Assembly (NCBI GenBank): GCA_963819785.1
Contig: CAWFXW010000002.1
Coordinates: forward strand, 124,001-188,000
Direction: 5' to 3'
DNA: 64,000 nt
Source of the DNA: Palsa-504 sp963819785
Lineage (GTDB): Bacteria > Actinomycetota > Actinomycetes > Streptosporangiales > Streptosporangiaceae
Shown here in pieces: positions 55,463-63,328 of this stretch (its first letter is position 1; each line of letters starts with the position of its first letter). The notes beneath the pieces are model-generated. The model saw nothing but the letters and a program-made list of their open reading frames with translations. It was not told the origin of the DNA and made no database searches. The position numbers and the translations under genes were made by a program.

Positions 55463-56827
55463 TCATGAGGCACGGACCTTGAACTGGGATAGGTGGGCCA
55501 GGAAGGCCTGGTGGGCTTCCCAGCCGTCGGGGAACTTGACCGGGACGTCGAGGTGGACCGGCTCGGTCGACGGGTGCGCGTCGAGCAGTTCGGGGATGCC
55601 GGCCCGGGCGACCACGATGCAGGCGTGCCGGTGCCGGGAGGTGAGCACGCACAGCCGGCCGGCCTCCAGGTGGAACGCGGTCGCGTCGCGGCGGCCGGAC
55701 AGCGGGTGCAGCACGATCACCACGTCGAACTCGCGGCCCTGCAGGCGGTTGGCGGTGTCGACGGTGATCGCCGGTCAGGCCGCGCGCCCGCAGCACCGCG
55801 CGGATCGCCGGGCCTGGTCCCGGTGCGCGGTCCCCGATCGCGATCCGGTCCGCGGTGACCGGGGCGCCCGCCGCGGCCCGTTCGGAATCGAAACCGCGCC
55901 GCGCTGCAGGAGCCGGGCGGCCAGCGCGGCACAGGCGGTCGACCGCCTCGGCGTCGGTGCGGACGGTGTGCCGCGGCCGGGCAGCTCGTACAGCGCCCAG
56001 CCGGACGCGGCGGCGGTCTCCAGGGCACGGTCGAGGGATTCTCACCGAACGGCCGGTGTTGAACGCCATCCGCCGCTGCTCCGGCGTCGGTCGCCGGCGC
56101 GGAACCCGGTGAAGGGGTAGAACGCCTCGGCCACCACCGGCGCGGCGGAGTGCGGGCAGCCGCCAGGAGACCGGCAGCGCTGTGCACCGGGATGTCCGGG
56201 TTGTGGCGGAGCAGCACCGCGACCGCGCTCTGCATCGGGTCCCAGGTCAGGCCGGTCCAGCGTTCGGTCTCCACGGTGCGAGAACGGGTCGAGCTGGCCG
56301 GGGTCGCCGACGAACAGCGCCCGGTCGAACAGGCCGGCGACGCGCAGCAGCAGCGTCCGAGCGCATCTGGTACGCCTCGTCGACGATCGCCCACGGCCAG
56401 GTCGGCGTCGCCGCCTGACCGTGGCCCACTTGTGCGGCGGTGGCGACCACGACCGGGCAGCCGGCCAGGTCGGCGACGCTTGCGCGGCGACGCGTCACGT
56501 TCGGGTGCCGGGCGACGCGTTCGGACGGGATGTAGTCGCGTCGCGGCCGACAGCGGCCGATCGGCAGGTCCGGGCTGGCGGTCGCGAGCCGGTCGATCAG
56601 GTCGTCGACCTGCTCGTTGGTCTGCGCGACGATCATGACCCGCTCTCGGTGCCGCTGGCGAGCTCGGCGGCGGCGCCGACCACCAGGGTCGACTTGCCCG
56701 CGCCGGGCGGGGAGTCGACCACGACGCCGCGGCGGCCGCGGCGCCAGGTCGGCGAGGATCCCGTCGGTCGCCCGGCCGCGGTCTGCCGGCTCCGGAGTTG
56801 CGTGCGGCGTTCCGGCGGGTCGGTCAT
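55463..56827 (-). pseudogene. SF1 helicase (AAA_11/AAA_12, Upf1/Dna2-like), frameshifted
   Basis: ATG 56827 begins MTDPPERRTQLRSRQTA. In successive frames: VVVDSPPGAGKSTLVVGAAA (Walker A), MIVAQTNEQVDDLIDRLATA (motif Ia), ATAAQVGHG, PWAIVDEAYQMRSD (DEAY motif II), a GDPGQLDPF motif III, TANRLQGREFDVVIVLHPLS (motif V) and LCVLTSRHRHACIVVARAGI (motif VI). The stop is at 55,463; length about 454 residues joined. These motifs define Upf1-like SF1 helicases that translocate on DNA or RNA. It is the last gene of a four-gene operon whose second gene is a RecB/Cas4-like nuclease. Its ATG overlaps the upstream stop (ATGA). At least five frame changes are needed. Confidence 0.75.
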
Positions 56828-58350
56828 GACCAGTCCTCCCGGGCGTCGTCGTCGGACGGGACGTACGGCGGCGGCGGGCCGCCGTGCGTCCACGGGGTGT
56901 CCTCGGGCTCGGGAACTCGGGGAGCGCGCTGGAAGTCGTCGCTGAAGGTGGCGTAGCAGACGGCCTCGCCGACGGCGGGCACGCTGCCGGGCTCGGGCGG
57001 TCAGGGCGCGGCCCATGCCGCCCTTGAGCTCGAGGGCGACCGCGTGTCGCAGGTCGCCCGGCCGTCGGTCGACCGCGATGACGCGGGCCGTCTGGCTCGG
57101 GCGGCGCGGGCAGGTGAGCACCGCGCCCGGCTCGACGAGCACCGTCGTCGCTCGTCTCGACGGTGATCCGGGGCCGCAGCACGCGCCTCCTGCCGTGGCG
57201 TCCACGCGGGTCGGCTCGGCGGCGACGACCGTGCCCGCGAACGCCTCACCGGTCATCCGGTGCTCGGCCATCACCAGCGGGTCGTCGAAGGCCCGCTGCG
57301 ACCGCGTAGCCGCTGCCTGGACCCGCTCCAGCCGGGCCAGCCGCGGGCCGCCGAGACGGCGCTGTCGCGGCGCGGCTGCGGCGGCGCCGCCGTCGCGGAG
57401 CGTGGCCGCATGCCGGTGAAGGCGGCCTTGTCGTCCTCCCACCGGCGCTGGCACGTGCGCCGCCTCGGCGGCAGCTGCGCGCAGCAGCGTCGACCGCCCG
57501 CCACATCAGCGTCCCAGGTGGGCGCGAGCTGGGTGGCGCAGCGCGCCGGTCGAGCGCCGCCTGTCGCGCGGTCGAGCGCCCGGCCGTCGCCCGTGACCTC
57601 GCGGTGCCGGACGGCGAGCATCCGCCGCTCGAGCACCTCGTTGTCGAACGTGGGGTCGGTGGCCGGCCCGGCCGGCGGGCAGCGCACCGGGTCCTCGGCC
57701 AGCCGCGGCGGCCTGCGCGCCGGTCAGGCCGGGCGGCGGGTCGATCCAGCCCAGCAGCGCGCCGAGGTTGGGTCCTCCAGCCGGACTCTGCCCGGTCGCC
57801 CAGTGCTCGGCCAGCGCGTCGGTCATCGGCCAGCAGCAGGGACGAAGCGGGGAGCTCGGCTCGCTCGGCGAAGAAGGTGAGCCAGCGGCCGAGCAGCGGC
57901 ACGGTCTGGCGCGACGGCGTACTGGCCCGTCGGTCCGGCGGAAGCCGGGTCGACCGGCCGAGCAGGCGGAGTGAAGGCGACGCCGGCCGGGTTCGGGCAC
58001 CAGGAGCTGCGGGGCGTCCGGCGTAGTCGGGTTCCGGGGCTCACGCGACGCGCTCGGCGCGTGTCTCCTCGCGTCGGCCGGGAGGTAGCTGTCGAGGTGG
58101 CGGAGGATGACGGTCGGCCAGCTCGGCGGCGAACGCGAACCGCTGGTCGCGGTCGCGCGGCTCGTAGACGACGAGCAGTCGCGGCGTGTCGCGGGTCGTC
58201 GCCGACCATGACGGCCAGCGGCGCGTTCGCCTCACCGGCCAGCGGCCAGCGGGATGAACGACGAGCGGACGACGGCTGAGGTGCACGTGGCGGACGGTGC
58301 AGATCGGCTGGGCGGCCGCCGCGCGCTCGGCCGCGACGAACGCGGGCCAG
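56824..58350 (-). pseudogene. Unknown protein of the nuclease-helicase operon, frameshifted
   Basis: Joined frames give about 500 residues that I cannot place in a family. Segments include TVRHVHLSRRPLVVHP, LLVVYEPRDRDQRFAFAAEL, VPLLGRWLTFFAERAELPAS, LGALLGWIDPPPGLTGAQA, FDNEVLERRMLAVRHREVTG, DDPLVMAEHRMTGEAFAGTV and VALELKGGMGRALT. The end DAREDWS precedes TGA 56824, which overlaps the helicase ATG. The start near 58,350 is uncertain because a TAA lies at the natural position. No catalytic motif is evident. It is mostly helical with a beta-rich C-terminal third, so it may be a scaffold or recognition subunit. Confidence 0.5.
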
Positions 58351-58355
58351 CGGCG

Positions 58356-59545
58356 TTAACGTGGCTCAGACCGCCTCTCCCAGGATCCTGCGTCGCGCAG
58401 GCTCGGCGCGCAGCCGCGCAGCAGCGCAGGAGCCGCGACCTCGGCGCGCTGCCCGTCCGGGGCCGGGCCGGCGCCGGCCGCGGGCGAGGCTGAGGACCTG
58501 CGCGACGTACTCGATGCCGCCGAGGTCCTCGCGGACCGTCGCGGCCGAGCGCGCCGGTGCAGCCCCGGCGCCTCGTCCCGGCAGAGGAAGCACATCTCGC
58601 AGGTGCTCAGGCACTCGGGCGCGTAGCTGGCGTGCGACCTGGCCGATGGCGGCGGCGACAGCTCGGCCGGCCGCGGCGGCGGGACGCCCTGCGCGTCCGG
58701 GTCGAGGTCGAAGGTGAGCGTGCCGGCGGGTACCGGGTCGAGCAGGTCCTCGATGCTGGCGATCCGGGTGAGCTGGCGGCGAGCACGGTGAGCTGCTTGC
58801 GGACGTCGAGGCAGGCGGCGATCGGCTGGCTGGAGAAGTTCTCCGGGCACGACCAGGATCGTCTCGTCGGCTGACGGCGGCCGGGTCGACGCCCAGCCTC
58901 CGTCACGAGCGTCGCGCAGGGCGCGGACGTAGACGGCGGACTGGATCGCGGCGGCGGCCACCTTGCCGCGGGTCGGCCTGGCCGTCGATGACCGCGAACG
59001 ACTTGATCTCGATGACGTGGAAGCGTGCCGTCGAGCTGGAGCGCGATCAGGTCGGGCTCCAGGTAGGCGTGCCGGCCGCCGACCTCGCAGGCGGAGCAGC
59101 GGGTGGTCGAGGAGCGTCGCGGCCGGGCTGGTCGGCGGCGCGTGCCAGCAGCGTGCCTGGTGTGCCGGCGTGCCGGAGCTCGGCCGAGGAGTTGCCGCCG
59201 ACGTCGTTGAAGTCCGTCGTAGCCGACCTCGCTGACGTCAAGGTCGAGCGAGCTCGCGGAGCAGCGTGAGCAGCTGGGCGGCGCCGTTCGTCCTTCACCT
59301 GGGCCTCGAACGCGTTGCCGCGGACGATCGCGAACCGCGACTGGCCGAACGGGGCGGGGAAGCCCGGCGTAGGCGGCGACCCGCTGCTTGTCCACCCCGG
59401 CCGCGTCCATCAGCGCCCGGCGGGCGCAGCCGGGGTTGGCTGGCGAGCGCGGCGATCGTGCGCGCGTTGTGGTTCGTCGGCAGCGCCCGGCCGCGGAGCC
59501 GGTCGAGGCGGCCTGCGCGGCCGCGCTCGGCTGACGCCCGGTCAC
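58356..59545 (-). pseudogene. PD-(D/E)XK nuclease with QxxxY and four-Cys cluster (RecB/Cas4-like), frameshifted
   Basis: GTG 59545 (GTGA overlap with the upstream gene) begins MTGRQPSAAAQAASTG. The nuclease core is GGRHAYLEPDLIAL (motif II Asp), FHVIEIKSFAVIDG (ExK) and AAAAIQSAVYVRALRD (QxxxY motif of RecB/Cas4/AddB nucleases). FGQSRFAIVRGNAFE, a RecB-type motif I-like helix (GNxFE), precedes it. Near the C-terminus CLSTCEMCFLC forms a C-x3-C-x2-C-x2-C cluster, as in Fe-S nucleases. The frame ends at 58,356 (or 58,366 in the alternative frame). About 395 residues joined. It probably cuts DNA in concert with the SF1 helicase. Several frame changes are required. Confidence 0.75.
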
Positions 59546-60404
59546 TCGTCGCGCCGTCTCTCTCCGCGCGTGCCGCGCGTTCCCGCTGCGTCTCCCGCTC
59601 GGTCGCGGAACAGGGCGGTGCCGAACAGCTGCTCGGCGTCGTCGAGCAGGCTGCGCGCCCGCTCGGCCGCGGCGCGGCGGGCCTTGGCGTCGGCGTCGCG
59701 ATGGACGGCCAGCTCGGCCAGCGCCGCCTCGCTGACCGCGGTCGGGTCGGCCCCGCCGCCGGGCGAGATCGCGCGCCGGGGACGCAGGCCGCGAACCGCT
59801 GCAGCAGGCGGCGGGCCGCGGCCGGCGGCTCCGGTATCCGCTCGATCGCCTCGGCCACCCGGATCGCCGCCGTCAGGAAGTCGACCCGCGGCGACAGCGA
59901 GCCGATGACGCGCAGCTCGAGCGGCCAGGTGGAGACCGCGAGCAGGCCACGCGACGGGGCCAGGTAGTCGGCTGACAGCGCCGCGCAGATGTAGTAGGGC
60001 CGGGCGAACGGCGCGGTGCGGAACGAGCGCTCCTCGTCCCGCTTGAGGCTGGTGACCCGGGTGGTGGGGAACGTCGCGCCGAAGAACGCCTCGTGCACGG
60101 TGGCGATGAGCTTGGGCGCGGCCGGCACCTGCAGCAGGCTGAGCGCCTCGTAGACCTGCTCGCGCAGCGGCAGCAGCGACCCAGCGGCGCCGGTTGCGTA
60201 ATCCGGCTTAGGCTGGGCGGCCCGGGAGGCCTCCGCGCTGGTGTCCTGCGCATCGGCCAGCACGTCTTCCCAGTGCTGTTCGGCTTGGCGCAGGTCGTGG
60301 CGCAGCGCGCTGGCACGCTCCCTGTCACCGGCCAGGACGGCCTCGCGTACCGCGGTGCGCAGCCGGCCAATGCGGCGCTCCAGGGACTCGACGGACTCGG
60401 TCAC
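59542..60404 (-). pseudogene. Predicted winged-helix/coiled-coil protein, first gene of the nuclease-helicase operon
   Basis: About 287 residues with one frameshift near 59,775. ESLERRIGRLRTAVREAVLA and RHDLRQAEQHWEDVLADAQ form an N-terminal coiled coil. EQVYEALSLLQVPAAPKLIA and TTRVTSLKRDEERSF look like a winged helix with a basic wing. YYICAALSADYLAPSRGLLA follows, then a long charged helix (AVSEAALAELAVHRDADAKA and LLDDAEQLFGTALFRDR). It ends ERRRDE at TGA 59542, overlapping the nuclease GTG. ATG or GTG near 60,404 is the start. It may be the DNA-sensing or regulatory member. Confidence 0.6.
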
Positions 60405-60411
60405 GGGCGAG

Positions 60412-60451
60412 ACTGTAGCATCCTCCAGTCAGTTCCAGCAAGTTCCAGTAT
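60412..60451 (-). promoter_or_regulatory. Promoter of the nuclease-helicase operon with tandem 10-bp repeats
   Basis: On the minus strand three 10-bp-spaced units, each with CTGGA(A/G), lie at 60,422-60,451. An extended -10 TGCTACAGT (TACAGT at 60,412-60,417) follows 17 bp after the middle unit. The same core, spacing and position relative to the -10 occur before cas4-cas1. Confidence 0.5.
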
Positions 60452-60644
60452 CTATTTGCTGATCGTGTCCGGCTGCGGCCGACGGTCAGGTGCGACCGAC
60501 CTGGCCTCGACCCCTGTGAGCCACGTCTGCCCCTACTGGTCGAAGTCGGGGACGGCCACATCCGCAGCCCCTCCGCGGTCATCTTTTGGGGCTTCGTTGG
60601 CTGGGGTTCGCTTTCCGGAGGCTCGTTTCCCGGAGGGCGGCATA

Positions 60645-60911
60645 GCGACCGAACTGGTCCTGCTGGGTACGGCGGGGGCGCCGCTGCCGGCGGCCGGGCG
60701 CCGCAGGATCTCGTCGGCGGTCGTCGTCGATGGGCGGGTGTTCGTGGTCGACTGCGAGCTCGGGTCGCCGTCGGCGTTCGTTTCCGCGGGGTTTACCGCC
60801 TACCGGGGGCTTACGAGGTTCCGGTCGGCTTACTCGCGGCTTACCGGGGCCGGGAACGCTGCCGCGATCAGTAGGTATCGAGGGTTCCCAATGGTTCAAT
60901 ATCCTGTGTGA
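60645..60911 (+). pseudogene. N-terminal remnant of an MBL-fold metallo-hydrolase
   Basis: The frame reads ATELVLLGTAGAPLPAAGRR and SSAVVVDGRVFVVDCELG, the first beta strands of an MBL-fold enzyme (GTAGxPxP… VVVxGRxYVVDCG). It loses similarity after SPSAFVSAGF and stops at 60,911. The HxHxDH metal site is absent. A truncated gene end that overlaps the sigma factor start by 4 bp. Confidence 0.5.
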
Positions 60912-61477
60912 GCCTCTTCGGAGGGCGACTGCGGCCCGGCAGAGCGCAGCGCTCGGGCGCCGGCCGTCCGGCCGAAGACGACGCGATCGTCACGGCGCTG
61001 TATCAGCAGTATCGTGAACCATTGATGACGTTCGTGCTGCGACTGACCGCGGGAAACAGGGCCCAGGCCGAGGATGTCGTCCAGGAGACGATGCTTCGGG
61101 CCTGGCGCGAGGCCGGGAAGCTCGACCTGAGCGAGCCCTCTTTGATGCCGTGGCTGACCACGGTGGCACGCCGGATCGTGATCGACGATCACCGGCGGCG
61201 GCAGGCACGGCCGATCGAGATGGCCGACGCCGAGCTGGCCAACCTGCCCGCCGAGGACCACACCGCGGCCACCGACCGCCGCCTGGTCGTGGCCGACGCG
61301 CTGCGGGCGCTGTCGCCGCTGCACCGTCAGGTGCTCAACGAGACCATCTTGCGCGACCGCACGGTGAACCAGGCCGCCGAGGTCCTGGGCGTCCCGGTCG
61401 GCACGGTCAAATCCCGGGTGTACTACGCGCTTCGCGCGCTGCAGGTGGTCCTGGCCGAACGCGGGGTGCCGCCATGA
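60908..61477 (+). CDS. ECF sigma factor (SigL/SigK-like)
   Basis: A 189-residue sigma factor. Region 2 is ALYQQYREPLMTFVLRLTAG and AEDVVQETMLRAWREA; region 4 is ALRALSPLHRQVLNETILRD and NQAAEVLGVPVGTVKSRVYY. An N-terminal basic extension of about 28 residues precedes region 2. The start is GTG 60908; a ribosome site is not obvious, so the mRNA may be leaderless. Its stop overlaps the anti-sigma ATG (ATGA), the classic sigma/anti-sigma arrangement. Confidence 0.88.
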   Translation: MSLFGGRLRPGRAQRSGAGRPAEDDAIVTALYQQYREPLMTFVLRLTAGNRAQAEDVVQETMLRAWREAGKLDLSEPSLMPWLTTVARRIVIDDHRRRQARPIEMADAELANLPAEDHTAATDRRLVVADALRALSPLHRQVLNETILRDRTVNQAAEVLGVPVGTVKSRVYYALRALQVVLAERGVPP

Positions 61478-62145
61478 GCCTTGAGCACATCGACGTAGGC
61501 GCGTACGCGCTCGGCCTGCTCGAGGACGAGGACAGCACGGCCTTCGAAGCCCACCTGGCCACCTGCCCCTCGTGCCACGCGGAACTGGCCGAGTTTTCGC
61601 CCATGAAGGCGCTGCTGACGGGCCTGGGACCGGTCGAGGACCTCGACCACACCGCGGAGCGGGGTGTGGTCGACCTGCTGAGCAGGCGGGCCGCGGCCAG
61701 CAGGCGCCGGGTCCGGTGGACCGTTGCGGTGGGCGCGGCCGCATGCGTGGCGGCGCTCGGCGGAGGGCTCGCGGCGGGACTAGCGGTCGCGCCGAACAAC
61801 CCGCCGCCGGGGACGGCGGTCCTGGCCGGGCAGCTGCATTCGGCCACCAACCCGCAGACCGGCGTCACCGGCACCGTCGGCCTGGTCACCAAGGCCTGGG
61901 GCACGTACGTCTCGCTGGACCTGGCCGACGTGCGCGGGCCGCTGGAGTGCGAGCTCATCGCGGTGTCGAAGACCGGCGAACGCCGGGTGGTCACCGGATG
62001 GGTGGTCGGCGTGCCCGGCGACGGGGTCCCCGGCCATCCCGCACACCTGCTGGTCCAGGGCGGTACCTCGATCTCGGCGGCGAACCTGGCCAGCTTCGAC
62101 GTCATCGTGGTGAACGGCAAGACGCTGCTGAGCATCCCCGTCTGA
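61474..62145 (+). CDS. Zinc-finger anti-sigma factor (RskA-like)
   Basis: A 223-residue single-pass membrane protein. The N-terminal zinc-binding anti-sigma motif is FEAHLATCPSCHAEL (H-x3-C-x2-C). A membrane helix (AVGAAACVAALGGGLAAGLA) lies at about residues 87-106. The outer part is an RskA-like beta domain (TAVLAGQLHSATNPQTGVTG and LECELIAVSKTGERRVVTGW). It holds the cognate ECF sigma at the membrane until an outside signal triggers proteolysis. Coupled to the sigma gene by a 4-bp overlap. Confidence 0.88.
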   Translation: MSLEHIDVGAYALGLLEDEDSTAFEAHLATCPSCHAELAEFSPMKALLTGLGPVEDLDHTAERGVVDLLSRRAAASRRRVRWTVAVGAAACVAALGGGLAAGLAVAPNNPPPGTAVLAGQLHSATNPQTGVTGTVGLVTKAWGTYVSLDLADVRGPLECELIAVSKTGERRVVTGWVVGVPGDGVPGHPAHLLVQGGTSISAANLASFDVIVVNGKTLLSIPV

Positions 62146-62190
62146 GACGACGGATTTGGTAAATGGCCTGGCCTGGCCGGGCTGGGTGGT

Positions 62191-62673
62191 TCAGGCCTGG
62201 ATGATCGAGGTGCCCTGGACCTTGATGCTCACCGGCGCCAGCGGCGAACTGGCCGGGCCGTTCACCACCGAGCCGTTGACGATGCTGTACTTGCTGCCGT
62301 GGCACGGGCAGTTGATCGTGCCGCCGGACACGGTGGTCACGATGCACCCCTGGTGGGTGCACACGGCGGTGAAGGCGTCGAAGGTACCGGCGTGCGGCTG
62401 AGTGATCACGATCTTCTTGTCGGTCAGGATCTTGCCGCCGCCGACGGGGACGTCGGAGGTGCTGGCCAGAACGTCAGTCGCGGTCCCGTTCCCGGTGCCG
62501 GTTCCGGAGGACCCGCCGCTGGCGGCCGGGCTGTTCTGGGCGGGCGGGGCACCCGCGAGTCCTCCGTTGTTGGCGTTGTAGGCAGTGCACCCGGACAGCG
62601 CGGCGACACACGCGGCTCCGGCGCCGGCCAGCACGGCTCGGCGGCTTGAGGTAGGGGCGTCGGGCCCGGTCAT
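62191..62673 (-). CDS. Tat-exported Rieske [2Fe-2S] lipoprotein
   Basis: A 160-residue protein. The twin-Arg signal SSRRAVLAGAGAACVAAL ends in LSGC, so it is probably a Tat-exported lipoprotein. A Gly/Ser/Thr-rich linker follows. The Rieske site is CTHQGC and CPCHGS, giving two Cys and two His ligands. The C-terminal strand SPLAPVSIKVQGTSI closes the fold. It probably transfers electrons on the outer membrane face. The DUF6529 membrane protein on the same strand directly upstream (45 bp) is the likely partner. Confidence 0.9.
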   Translation of the reverse strand: MTGPDAPTSSRRAVLAGAGAACVAALSGCTAYNANNGGLAGAPPAQNSPAASGGSSGTGTGNGTATDVLASTSDVPVGGGKILTDKKIVITQPHAGTFDAFTAVCTHQGCIVTTVSGGTINCPCHGSKYSIVNGSVVNGPASSPLAPVSIKVQGTSIIQA

Positions 62674-62717
62674 GACGTGTCTCCTCAGCTCATCGGCGGT
62701 TGACGCCGAAGGTCGAT

Positions 62718-63293
62718 TTAGCGGTGGATGCCGAAGGTCGAGAAGAACCAGTAGGCCGAGGTGAACCAGATCCCGATCAGCGCGAGGAACACCGCGGCGC
62801 CGACCACCGGAAGCACCCAGCCGGGCACCCCGCGTTTGGGCAAGATCAGCATCTTGACCGTGAACGCACCGAAGAACGCGCAGCCCAGTATCGAGTGGAT
62901 CAGGACCCGGGTGCTGTAGGTCTGGAAGCCCAGCCCGTACAGGCAGTTGATCGCGACCGGCACGGCCAGCAGGAACGCGATCCGGCCCGACCACCGGTGA
63001 GCCCGGCCGATCCACGATGGCGCGGAAACGCGCGGGATCTTGCCGTACATAATCAGGGCCGAGATCACCTGGATGATCGCGAAGATGGTGGCGCCGGTGG
63101 CCAGCCACGATTTCGCGTAGCCCGCGCTGGTGAACCCGGAGATGCTGACCGCGATGCCGGTCGGGTGGTGCAGCCGCCCGTAGATGCCGAGGGTAAGCGC
63201 GATCAGCCCGCCGATCAGGCTGGGCACGATCAGCTTGGCGATGCCCAGGGACGCGTCCTCCGGTGCGGGCGATACGTCAGATTGTGCGGTCAT
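62718..63293 (-). CDS. DUF6529-type integral membrane protein
   Basis: A 191-residue protein with five hydrophobic helices (about residues 20-40, 62-85, 100-122, 130-150 and 158-182). His residues in RAHRWSGRIAF and VLIHSILGCAFFG lie in helix positions that could bind heme, as in ferric-reductase-like or cytochrome b561-like proteins. It is paired with the Rieske protein downstream, suggesting an extracytoplasmic electron-transfer pair. The family name is from memory of the YGKIPR and HRWSGR pattern. Confidence 0.7.
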   Translation of the reverse strand: MTAQSDVSPAPEDASLGIAKLIVPSLIGGLIALTLGIYGRLHHPTGIAVSISGFTSAGYAKSWLATGATIFAIIQVISALIMYGKIPRVSAPSWIGRAHRWSGRIAFLLAVPVAINCLYGLGFQTYSTRVLIHSILGCAFFGAFTVKMLILPKRGVPGWVLPVVGAAVFLALIGIWFTSAYWFFSTFGIHR

Positions 63294-63328
63294 ATCGGTC
63301 TCCCAGTCGTGTCGCAGGCTTGCCGGGC

